A stretch of 64,000 nt of DNA from Cordilura impudica (taxonomy: Eukaryota > Arthropoda > Insecta > Diptera > Scathophagidae): assembly GCA_963682025.1 (NCBI GenBank), contig OY821519.1:251300858-251364857 (forward strand), written 5' to 3'. The position numbers and the translations under genes are program-made. Under the pieces are notes generated by a model. It saw nothing but the letters and a program-made list of their open reading frames with translations. It was not told where the DNA came from and made no database searches. This document shows, piece after piece, positions 20,541-30,545 of this stretch. How positions within the stretch are numbered: the stretch's first letter is position 1; the number at the start of each line of letters is the position of its first letter.

Positions 20541-22015
20541 ATGGCAAGGAAACAATATCAAGCACCAACAGCCACCAACCAAATTAATTCTACATCCAAC
20601 GATACCAATCAAATAATCGAGTGCCCGTCAATATAATAAATAATAAATGTGTAGAGAAGTTCTCAACCCTCCAATCGCAAGATTCCCTGTAATAATTATT
20701 AAACTAAATTTTTATTACAACACAAACCCAACACCATATCTACCACAATAGACATCCACGAAGCAGGAATACATTCTGATGTATTCTCTTCCCCCGACTA
20801 TGACTGCATATTCTCAAGAGGATTAGTGGTTACTAGAGATGAGGATCGACCCGAACGGTTAAATATGACCGTTGAACCTTTAATCTACGTAGAACCCACC
20901 ATTACGTCGTCTTCTGAAATGTCTGAAATAATTTCAGACCACTCACAACCTAGCTTTAGGACATTTGCTGAAACAACTAGATTTTCAATGCTAAATTTAG
21001 TAGATACATTTTGTGAGTCATTTTCATGTCGGACCAATGTTCAAGTGAACATCCAAGGTATCACTGTGAACATCCCCCAAACTAGAAACAGCCGAGTAGA
21101 AGAGGCTGTACGCTTACTGACAATATATAAGCGTATGATTCTAGATTTCCTCGAAACATATTTTAGAGGATCATCCCACTACACTGACATTAATGCCACG
21201 TTGCCAAAAATTGAAGAGTTAACGCGCTCGTCTCTTGGAACATCAGAAAAGAGAACGTTTATAATATACTTTTCTGTTCGCGCATTTTGTTAGAACATGT
21301 AGTTCAGACTACTGATCTGAAACAGTTAACACTGATCAGTGGTTTGAAAACAATTGAAACAGATCATGGAATGTTCGTTCAACACGATACAGACGATGAC
21401 TGCTTCACCCGTAGTAAATCCATGGTACCATCCAACATATCTTTAGGTACTATTTCAATCAATTATGGATTAAGTCGAAGGCAGATTCAAGATTTAATTA
21501 ATTTTATATTTTCGACAGACTCCAGTTTAAGATTGGATGCAGAAGTGGCTTTGCTATCTTCCACTAGAGATAATGTCAGATCTGACATTATATCTAGACC
21601 AGCACAAGTATTGGTAGCTTCATTCTCCGAATACTTAATAGCTCCATCTGAGGTCATAATGGTTTTATTTCATGACGGTCGAACCAACAGATGTCCACAT
21701 TGTACTGCTTTAATATCTATTGTTAATAATTGCATTAGTCATTCTAACTGCTCCATATTTCAGTCGATTAAGGAGTACATTCCTATTCTTATATATGGTG
21801 AACAAATATGTACTAAGGTACTTCGTCATATAGAAGAACCAGTAGCTCATAAGCTACGCAGGTTATATGATATTAAGTGTAAGATTCAAGCCCATCAGGT
21901 TAATCATACATCTATAGGATCTAGGACAATATATCAATTAACTGATAACAATATGTTAACTGCTAAGTTTTCATATAAAAGACCATTCCCTGTCAGTTTT
22001 GACAGAAACGGCTGA
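20541..22015 (+). pseudogene. Decayed virus-like gene 1 (possible integrated RNA-virus gene)
   Basis: An ATG at 20541 opens a short Thr/Asn-rich frame. The main part runs open from 20703 to 21293 (FRTFAETTRFSMLNLVDTFC region), and the C-terminal half continues in the -1 frame from about 21287 to 22015. The breaks are stops between 20634 and 20702 and one frameshift near 21280. The C-terminal half has a Cys/His cluster (CPHC, NNC, SH, C around 21690-21755) that could bind zinc. No transposase, RT, Gag, endonuclease or helicase motif is present. Codon use and composition differ from the neighbouring GC-rich LINE. Together with the structured 3' UTR and a second virus-like gene 2.6 kb away, this suggests an endogenous viral element. 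I cannot name the virus, and an unknown host-derived pseudogene is the alternative. Confidence 0.4.
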
Positions 22016-22088
22016 ACTTAGCCGGTAAGTAAATATAGTTATTCGTGTACAAAGGCGTGTTACTCCCTACATAAGTAATCGCCAGCCT

Positions 22089-22151
22089 GACCCCATTGGT
22101 AGGTGGTTATTATTTAATAAGTGTGATATACCACCTATCCCAACATGGGTC
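22089..22151 (+). other. Three-part stem-loop in the 3' UTR of virus-like gene 1
   Basis: GACCC (22089-22093) pairs with GGGTC (22147-22151), TTGG (22096-22099) with CCAA (22140-22143), and TAGGTGGT (22100-22107) with ACCACCTA (22130-22137). This gives 17 base pairs with two small internal loops and a 22-nt AT-rich loop, in otherwise AT-rich DNA. A short GGG-TCTTCG-CCC hairpin overlaps on the right. Confidence 0.7.
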
Positions 22152-22360
22152 TTCGCCCAATATAAACTGTGAAGTAGTAATTTTTAATATATAATTTTTA
22201 TTTTTTATTTTATTATTTCTTAAGTTTTTTATTATTTTATATTAATAATATTATTATTTTTTTTTCTTTTAAAATTCTTTAATCATATTTAATACAATTC
22301 TATTTATAAGTTAACTTTTAAGATAAAAAATAAAGAACTTTAATCTCGATGTGTTTAAAT

Positions 22361-23766
22361 TGTGACGGTGATCTTTTTGCTCTGCACTGTAGCAAAAGAA
22401 TTTCTGGTACAGGCAGAATAAGAAAGAAGAAAAAATAATAACCTTGATCTTGAAATTATTTTCAAGTTCAAGTATGCACAAGTAAACAACACCTTATATG
22501 GTAATAGGTTGATGGCATTTTTTTTAGCAAACTGATTTATGGCGTTTTTTTCTCTTCATTGTGTTGTATTAAATCATGAACACATTCATATGCAATCATG
22601 CTGGTCAAACCACGTATTTTCTTGTATTGATCTCACTTGCTCTCATAGTCATATATGAGTGGGAGTGTTATAAATACTAGAGAATATTATGAATGCATAT
22701 GAATGTTCTCAATGAATTGGTGGTGATTTTGTTTTTTAATAAACAGGTTTTTATCTGCAGATGAATGAATGAAGATGAGAAGGTTTAATGTAGTAAAGTT
22801 AAATTTAAATCGAGGAGTTGAATTTTGTTTGTTGAAACGTAAAGGTTGAGGAAAAACCTCTATTACATTAAATAATAATTTTAAGAAATTTTTAAGCAAA
22901 AATTAGTGTAGTAAAATAAAGTAATGTAAAGATAAAATTAAGGATAAGACATAGTGTAATAAAATAAAGTTAATTTTGAGAAAATTATTAATGTTAAGAC
23001 TTAAGAAATTTAAAATTTTGAAAGATTGAAATAATTAAATTTTGAAATTTGAACTAATTTTGAAAATTTGAAATTAAATAATTTTAACCCATTGGTGAGA
23101 AAAAAACCAGGAAATTTAATAAACTATAAAGGAAAAACTTATATCACCCTAAAACGGTAAACGGTGAATGAAAAAAAAGTATTGAAACCTGAAATAAAAC
23201 GCTGAAAATGTTGTAAACTGTACCTTGTACATAGAAACATCAAAAGAAAGAATTTATAATTTTGTAAACAGTTATGAAAAAAGAAAAATAACTAAAATTC
23301 GAAATAAGAAAGAAAGGTGACAATAGAAAAAAAAAACTAAACCTGATATTTGCATAAAAAACTTAACTATGGCCAACTTTTTCCAATGGCATAGTGCGAG
23401 ACACAACCACGGCGTCCGGCGGCAGCAGCTTCATCGGTACCTCATCGGAATGCAACACCAGCGATATGGCGATATGAAAGTTGTGCAAAAATTAAAAGTG
23501 AGCTAATATTAAAATTGTTCTACTATTAAAAATTTTTTCTACTATTAAAAATTTTTTATTAAAATTTAAAAATTTTCCTAAAAATTAAAAATTTTCCTAA
23601 AAATTAAAAATTGTCCTAAAATTAAGTAGTGCGGTTTCCCTGGGCCTGAGCAAGACCCCACCCATCCGGCGAGCTAGGCCCCTACGCCAGCACGTGCCCA
23701 GCACGTGCGACCAGCAAATGCTCAAGGAAACGGAAGCGGATATTCCACCAACGCCGCACCATTACA
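22361..23766 (+). repeat. Family Z LTR, probable solo copy
   Basis: This 1406-bp TGTGACGG...CATTACA unit closely matches 7611-9010. AAAT precedes it (22357-22360) and AAAT follows it (23767-23770), fitting a solo LTR in the 3' flank of virus-like gene 1. The exon-like end is present, with a duplicated CAGCACGTGC near 23690-23710. Confidence 0.75.
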
Positions 23767-24577
23767 AAATTCTAACGTTATTTTGTTAAACTGTGAACTA
23801 TTGCCTATTCCAGAGGTACTTTAACACATAAAAAATAAAAAGCATCTATTTGAACTTGAATTTACGCAATAAGTGGTGAAAGTGACTTTACTAAGAAATG
23901 TTCCGTTATCGAAAAATATTCGGCAAATATAATCGATGAAGACAATTTTGTTCGATATATTTGCAACGATTGTAAGCTGTATATTCTAAATATAGACCTT
24001 GTTTATTCGTTATTATGTCCATTTGAAGAATTAGTTTTTTTTTTCTTCTTGTATGTTTTTCTTTTGGATAAAATTAAAATTAAATATTGTTATTGTTGAA
24101 ATAAGATAACAAACAAGTAATGACGCTTTCAACTCCACGCTTTATTAAAAGGTATTTAAATTTTTTCCTGAAGATGGACAGCGAAGATGTTCGAAATATC
24201 AAAAAGATAGTAAATATGTAAAAATAAAACATTAAAATTTGAATTTAATTTTCAATTGATGGCCTTGAGCCAAACCAAGAAAACTCCATTCCATATGTTA
24301 AAACATTTTATATTCAATAAAACGATTATTGACTTGAAGATGTCGACAACAAATCGGTTAAACGTCGGGTAAAATAGAATTTGACATGCATTGAAAAAAA
24401 ATGACCAGTAGACTCGGTAAATAAAATATAGGAGTGCATAAATAGACTTAGATGAAGAAACAACAGCAATATTTTAAAATCGTTGTTTAATATGTATATG
24501 TAAATTGTATTTTTATTAGCCCAGATGATGAAACTCAAAGAGTTTCGAAATATTGACGTTTGTCAAAGACTAACGAA
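23767..24577 (+). repeat. Flank shared with 9011-9177, then Penelope-type terminal motifs
   Basis: 23767-23937 is virtually identical to 9011-9177. After that come three motifs of the kind found at ends of Penelope-like elements: CTGAAGATGGACAGCGAAGA...TCGAAATAT (24170-24205), CTTGAAGATGTCGACAAC (24333) and CAGATGATGAAACTC...TCGAAATATTG (24521-24556). The last two hold stem-plus-GAAA arrangements that resemble degraded hammerhead ribozymes. No RT or GIY-YIG coding remains here. Confidence 0.5.
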
Positions 24578-26830
24578 ATGTTTGCTGGTTTCGTGATCAC
24601 TGATATACAGTATAGCGCTTTTGTTCGTTCGAATTTAGAGATTAAAGTTGTATGGGTTAAAGAGAAACTCTCTCTATCGAAAGTTAAGCTTGAGGAAGTC
24701 TACTTCCAGCTTGATTATGACGAGCTGGTTTTTATAGTTCCAAGTAAGGTTGAGTTTATTAGTGAGTTTATGCATGCTGGGATTCTTAAAGATTTAACAT
24801 CTGTAGATCCCGTTGTTAATGTTGTTGAACTAGCCGTTAATTTGCAGTTTTCTGGATCTGAACGCATCGCATCTTGTAATTTATTGCGAGATGCTATGGC
24901 TGATTGTGTTAGCGATTACATTGTTTGTGGCCCTGAATTTGAATGTTTATTCTATCCCGTTCTAGTAAAGAAATGTAGCGAGATGGTTGGTTTGATGGAA
25001 TCTGGAACGTATATTGCTTTCGCTGGATCGGTTCGCTCACACGCGTTTTTCGCAAGAGCTGATTCGGTTGTTCAGGAGTATATGAGTGTTGAGAGGAGCA
25101 GCGATGACCTTGGTCAACGTAAGCTTTTTACTGCTTTTGCTGGCTTTGCCCAGCGTCGTCCTATTTTATATGTAGGTGCGGCGCCTGGTAGTGCTTGGAT
25201 TGAGTATGCTATTGAAAACGGGTTGAAGGTGTTCGCCATCGACCCCCGTGATCTTTTTAATTTTTATGGCGCTAGTAATAACTTATCTCGGCTAGCGAGC
25301 AGGGGAATTACATTCCTAAAGGCTTGCTTTTCTGGATGGGATATGTTGCAATTACAAGAATTTATATCAAGTCCATTTGACTTGTTTTGGGACGTGAGAG
25401 GTGATTACGTGAATGAATTGGGTTATGAAAGAATGGTTATGGAGGAGATTGAGCTGCTCAACGTTACGTTAAAAAGCTTGCCTCCTAGTTGTGTACGGGT
25501 TTCGTTGAAGATTAGGCTCTCCAACTTACCCTTGTATGAACTTCCTGAGAATGGACGTTTTTATTTAATGCCTTGGTGTATTGAGCGTGAAAAGTTTGAG
25601 ATGAGATATGTATGTAGAGTATCGGAGGGTCCATCTATGATAGCCATTCCGACTCGAGCAATAGAAGTGTTATCTGCTGTGCGCAGTAGGAGGATGTGGG
25701 GTACTGTTCCACTTGATGATTCGAGGTTTAGTAATTTATCTTTATTTTATGCTAGTAAAGTAATGAGGTTAGATTGTTATAATTACATGGAGCTGCCGAC
25801 GTTTTCCGCGTTGGATGTTAACTTGTTTAATATTAATTGTAATTCAGCTGGTGCAATTAAAGCGTATTAGGAGAAGGCTCAGGGCATAATTTCATTCTTT
25901 ACTGGTTCATATTTGAACTCAGGGGAGAGTGCGATGCCCTATGATTCGTGTTTGTTTAGATTCACTCTTGTGGATTCTCGCGTTTTCATAGGTAGAATGA
26001 TTTCTGACCTGAAATTATTAATACCTATCGATATTACCATTTTTAGAGATGAATTGTTGACCTCAACGAATTATCGGCTTAAGAAAACAGGTCACTCGCT
26101 TCGCAAGCGTTTTGGACTAAGTCGATATCAGAGTGCAAAGACTGTTGCAGCTGAATGGCTGGGGTGGGTGTTCACCCGACTACCGTGTGGTTTTTCAGTT
26201 ATGGAGAAATTGATGACGCCTAGCGGCCATGCTATGCGTATGATGGTTGATGAATTGGAGAGAGGTGATTTTGCCTTAATATCCTTTTTCCAAAAGATTT
26301 TGTACAATTTTTATGATCAAGTGAACTCTTCCAAGAAGAGTATGATTACTCGTGCGTTGCACCGAGGTATTCCTGCCTTGAAATTGGCGCGCATTTGCTC
26401 GCGTCAGTTTGAGCCGAATCATGCTCATATTTGGCATAGTGTGGCTTAATGGAGGGCTGGCTTGTATGCCGGTGAATGGATTTTGTCTAGTAAGAATAAC
26501 TTATCTGAGTTGTTTCTCACTTTTATTAGGCCTTTCGTGAACGCTATAGGAACGTTTATTGGCATTGAAATGTTTAGATTTTCGCGAGTTCACGCGCTTC
26601 CTATAAAGAAGACTATTTTATCTACTGCTATTACATGGGGATACGACTCCTGCAGTATTCCAGTCTTTAAGGTTCAGTTCTTTACTGAATTTGTTCGTGT
26701 ACGTTATTCTGTTAAAAATGGATTATTTGATTTTGATAAGGGTAGGGACTTCCTATCTGATAGAACTGAGATATGTGATTTATTGATACAGCAATTACAT
26801 TTGGACAAATGCGTCCGATGGCTGTGGTAA
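24578..26830 (+). pseudogene. Virus-like gene 2: cap 2'-O-methyltransferase-type protein with two in-frame stops
   Basis: One frame of 751 codons runs from an ATG at 24578 to TAA at 26830, broken only by TAG at 25868-25870 and TAA at 26447-26449. The centre has a SAM-binding motif ILYVGAAPGSAW (about residues 196-207 from the ATG), an acidic ribose-binding-type VFAIDPRD, then LFWDVRGD, VSLKIRL and FEMRYVC. With the Lys in GQRKLF just upstream, these supply a K-D-K-E tetrad in the order used by viral mRNA cap 2'-O-methyltransferases of the VP39/reovirus type. About 180 residues precede and 400 follow the core, as expected of a stand-alone viral capping protein, not a cellular FtsJ enzyme. A reovirus-like origin is my best inference; other RNA or DNA viruses are possible. 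An A-rich tail follows the last stop. Confidence 0.6.
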
Positions 26831-27050
26831 AAAAAAAAAAAAATAAAAAAATAAATAAAATTTATGTCATGGCCTCGAGCTCAAACAACGCATTTATTAT
26901 TTAGAGAAATAAAATATTAACGATTTTCTTTGATTTTTAAAAGTTATAGCTAAATATGGTATTCAAGATACAGAACTAAAATGGTTTCATTCATATATAA
27001 TAAATTGTAGACAATTAACAATGTTATTAATGAAATATCCAATGCTCAAT
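26831..27050 (+). other. A-rich tail and Penelope-like flank after virus-like gene 2
   Basis: Directly after the stop comes a mostly-A stretch to about 26862, then TCATGGCCTCGAGCTCAAAC. The latter closely matches TGATGGCCTTGAGCCAAACC at 24260, left of the gene. The rest is AT-rich with no gene. Confidence 0.5.
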
Positions 27051-27054
27051 TTTT

Positions 27055-27420
27055 AGGAGCTCTTCCTTTGCATTAGAGAAATGCAAAGCTGTACTATATG
27101 CAGACGATACTTTGTTTTTCACAGAAGCAGTAGCGGATGAAATATGTAATAAAAATTTAAAAAATGATATGGATAATATTAATAAATGGCTAAAAATGAA
27201 TAAATTAAAACTAAACGAAAACATAAGTAAATTAATGAAAATCAATGTGACATAATATTCATAAATAATGTAATAATAGAAAAAGTAAATAATGTAAAAT
27301 ATTTGAGTTTCTTAATACATTTAAACTTTACAGATCATGTCGAATATATATGTAAGAAAATTGGCAAGAAAATCGCGTTTATTAAACGTTTAATAGCGCC
27401 AGCTTTAAGTCGACGAATCT
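27055..27420 (+). pseudogene. Reverse-transcriptase scrap of a LINE
   Basis: The frame around 27080-27250 encodes VLYADDTLFFTEA then NKWLKMNKLKLNENISKLM, the catalytic YADD block and following palm/thumb segment of Jockey/CR1-type RTs. Stops follow after LMKINVT. Truncated at both ends, with no flanking domains. Confidence 0.7.
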
Positions 27421-27474
27421 AAAAGATTCCGAACCTTAAAGTAATATCTGAGAGTAGAAGAAGAAAATATTCCA

Positions 27475-27669
27475 GTGTGCCGAACATTTTTCCTAAACAC
27501 TTTGAACATTGGTAAACAAACTGTTTTTAATTGGCTAAAAAAGCCTTCAGTTTCAACAAATTCAAAGAAAACTGCTAAAAATAAAAGATACTCAACAGCT
27601 GAAAGGCAATACCTTACTTCTTTTCTTGATTCTCTGTCCTCAATGGAGTCTAATTTATTGTCGCAATGA
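27475..27669 (+). pseudogene. N-terminal piece of a DUF7869-type transposon-related protein
   Basis: A 64-codon frame encodes VCRTFFLNTLNIGKQTVFNW and, later, YLTSFLDSLSSMESN. From memory, this pattern (Cys-Lys/Arg-x-FFLNTL, then FL-SLP-ESHYCR) is typical of insect proteins with the DUF7869 domain, many of which are repetitive and transposon-linked. It ends in TGA at 27667. A matching C-terminal-type piece is at 31780-31905. Confidence 0.4.
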
Positions 27670-28440
27670 TAAAAAAAAACAAAAAAATTTTTGCTGGCAG
27701 AGTGAAGCTCAAAAAGTAAGTTTTAAGTAAAGTAATAGTTGTGTAATACTAGCTTTAAGATAAAATTGAGATCTCTGTGTACTGTGTTGTTATCATTTAT
27801 TCATTTTATTTATTTATATTTTCTATGCCAGGAGGTTTGGGTTTTTTTTAGATAAATAAGTGATTATAATTAATAAGATGTAATATAGAATCATTTTTAA
27901 ATAAAAATAAGTCTGAAAAAAGCAGACGATACGTTGGGTGAAAAATGAAAATAAATTGATTTTTATTTGTACTAAATTTGACCATCACTAGCTCGTAAGG
28001 AAACTCCTTTTACAACAATAATTCTACATTTAATGGTCACGAGAGAAAAAATTTCATAAAAGCAAACTTTAAGATATTTTATATGCCAAAATATGACTTG
28101 ATGCCAAAAATATGACTTTATGCCAAAAATATGACCAAAAAAAAGACCAATGTGAAATATGTAAAAAATTTACAGTTGGTAATCTTTCGCAAGAATAATA
28201 CAATCTATATAAAAAAAAAGAAGATAGAGGCTCCAAAATCACAACTCAGCAGCTTATACTACCGCACAAAGTTACAGGTGCACAATTTAGCTTTTCTTAA
28301 CCTCAAAAACTAAACAGCCTATTGGTGAAGTGGGAGTGGAAGTGGAAGGGCTTGTAAGCATTTGGACCAATTTTATTAAAAAAAGTTCTTTGTGGAAACG
28401 AGAATTCAGAATCCACAATCCCCATGATTTATTTTATTAT
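27670..28440 (+). other. AT-rich DNA, no clear gene
   Basis: This has poly-A/T runs and a possible zinc-finger scrap around 28140 (DQCEICKKFTVGNLS) without continuation. A short ATATGACTTTATGCCAAAA direct repeat lies near 28090-28130. Nothing else is supported. Confidence 0.3.
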
Positions 28441-28449
28441 GTTCAATCT

Positions 28450-29460
28450 GGCATCACCAAATATTAATTATTATTTCTGCGCGGAAAACCGAAGAAAATG
28501 GTTGCTAACACTGCCAACAACTTTATAAGAGAAATTCTAACAATCAGCGATCCAGAGTTTAAAAGTAGAAACATTGAAATATTAAAAGAAACTTTATATA
28601 AAAACAGTTTTCCAATACAAACAATTGAATAAAAATAAAAATCAAACAAAAAATCTGTAAGAGGGCAACCAACCCTGAACTAAAATATTTCTCAGTTAAC
28701 TTCATTCCGTCGCTCACTGATACGAAAACAATGACAGCGATCATAACAAATACCAACACATAATTTGCTCACAAATCGAACACCACACTGCGAACGCTCT
28801 TCTCCAACACAGTGAAAATGGAACAGAGCAGCGTTGTATATTAAATTGCGTGTATTGGGAAGAAGAAAACGGAGAGCAGAATATGTTTTATAATGGACAA
28901 ACACTTATAAAAAATTACACTTGCCCTAAAAGTAAAAATCAGCAAAAGGACAACCCTGAACTAAAATATTTCTGAGTTAACTTCATTCCGTCGCTCACAG
29001 ATACGAAAACAATGAGAGCGATCATACCAAATACCAACACACAATTTGCTCACAAATTGAACACCACACAGCGAAGCTTTTCTCCAACATAAAAATCAGA
29101 AAGAGGGCAACTCTGAACTAAAATATTTCTGAGTTAACTTCATTCCGTCGCTCACAGATACGAAAACAATGAGAGCGATTATAACAAATACCAACACACA
29201 ATTTGCTCACAAATCGAACACCACACTGCGAACACTCTTCTCCAGCACAGCGAAAATGGAACAGAGCAGCGTTGTATATTATATTGCGTGTGAGGGGAAG
29301 AAGAAAACGGGGAGCAGAATATGTTTTATAATGGACAAACAGAAAGGTCATTAAAAACACGGATAGCAGAGCACAAGGCTGATATCAAAAACAGAAACAA
29401 ACCACAGGGCGGATTTCACCACATACAACATTTAAGACATTGAAAGGGGGGAAAATAAAA
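28450..29460 (+). pseudogene. Penelope-like element fragments with three direct repeats of the GIY-YIG lead-in
   Basis: 28495-28640 decodes to a broken IREILTISDPEFKSRNIEI, a typical C-terminal RT segment of Penelope-like elements. Three repeats (28670-28910, 28955-29095, 29105-29350) then carry NTLRTLFS...MEQSSVVYYIAC, the linker that precedes GIY-YIG. The last continues into an NGQTERSLKTRIAEHKADIK-type GIY-YIG endonuclease piece (29330-29410). Frameshifts and stops are numerous, so it is a dead relic. The repeats are ~90% alike and the middle one is shorter. Confidence 0.65.
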
Positions 29461-29679
29461 GACTTACATTGGTAAGCCTTAGGATACAATAAAAAAAGAA
29501 TTGTCTATGGATACAAAAGAAGATAAAAACGACACAAACTGTGTTTACATTTTAGTGCTGTAGCAACTGTGATATTAGTGTACAGTAATTATTGTTGCAA
29601 TTTTTAATTTATTATTATTTTTTTTCTTAATTTTATCATCTTGACAACCGCCTTTTGGGATTTTATTTTAATTTAACGA

Positions 29680-30545
29680 TATGGCGATTTATTTGCAATA
29701 ATCAAAATAGATGATATTGAAGAAACATTAAATAACTTTAACAGACAAATTCAATTTACCATTAAAAGGGAAAACAACAATAAATTTCCATACTTAGGCC
29801 CAGTTTTTGAGATGTCAGTTAATCCTAGTTTAGTTAAACCGAGAATTAATTTTTTCAGACATGTCCAAATTGATAAAGGAATTGATGAATAAATTCTGGG
29901 TTTAACAAAACTAGGTTTAACTGATATCTCAAAAACGGGGTCTTAGACTGCATAATATTAAGTCAAGGAACTAGGCTAAAATTTTATTGGTACCAGAAAC
30001 CCATGACCTCAGGAAGAGTGATTAATTTTTACTCCAAACACCCTAGAAAAATTATACTTAACACGGCTTCAAACTTTATACGTAGAGTTTTAGAAATAAG
30101 TGACAAAGATTTCCATCTTAGAAATATGGACATAATAAGAAATATATTAAATAAAAATGACTTTCCAATAGAAACAATTAATAACTTGATAGGACAGTGG
30201 AAAAGAAAAGTAAAGGATATATTCTAATGGAAAAACTTCCAAATTATACAAATCCATTACTTATATACCACGCATATCCGAAATACTTAAAAATTTTAAT
30301 ATTTATAATAAAGAAAAATATGAACTAGCGCTTAAGACAGACAATACCCTTGACAAACTATAAAGTAAAACAAAATCGAAATTGGAAAGAAATGACAAAT
30401 CTTCCTCAGTTTATAAAATAAATTGTAAAGGAGACGAATCAAACGTATGACAAAAGGCACGAAAAAAACTAAACTTAAAGCTAGACTTGCATCACATAAT
30501 TCAGATCAGAAACAAATTGATTGCATTAGCAGTCCACTGTATGTT
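29680..30545 (+). pseudogene. Penelope-like element, RT palm to GIY-YIG linker, with MITE insert
   Basis: RYGDLFAIIKIDDIEETLNN (YVDD-like motif changed to YGDL) is followed by KFPYLD, which is split by a 146-bp MITE. Then come GRVINFYSKHPRKIILNTAS and IIRNILNKNDFPIETI, and, after a frameshift near 30225, ISEILKNFNIYNKEKYE and SSVYKINCKGDES leading toward the GIY-YIG domain. The order and motifs are those of Penelope-like elements, which use an RT fused to a GIY-YIG nuclease. Confidence 0.75.
29797..29942. mobile_element. PIF/Harbinger-type MITE (146 bp)
   Basis: The ends are ~50-bp inverted repeats: left GGCCCAGTTTTTGAGATGTC, right the complement of GACCCCGTTTTTGAGATATC. The 3-bp duplication TTA is at 29794-29796 and 29943-29945. 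Removing it restores the PLE codons for KFPYLDCII. TTA duplications and GGC/GGG-type ends are characteristic of PIF/Harbinger elements. Confidence 0.85.

Noticed and set aside
20826..22015. Reading virus-like gene 1 as a Gag or envelope of an LTR element
   Set aside because: No capsid, zinc-knuckle pair, furin site or membrane anchor is visible, and there is no primer site, LTR pair or pol nearby in the same orientation.
24578..26830. Reading virus-like gene 2 as a LINE or Penelope ORF
   Set aside because: It has no YxDD, APE or GIY-YIG motif. The SAM-binding and K-D-K-E residues have no counterpart in those elements.
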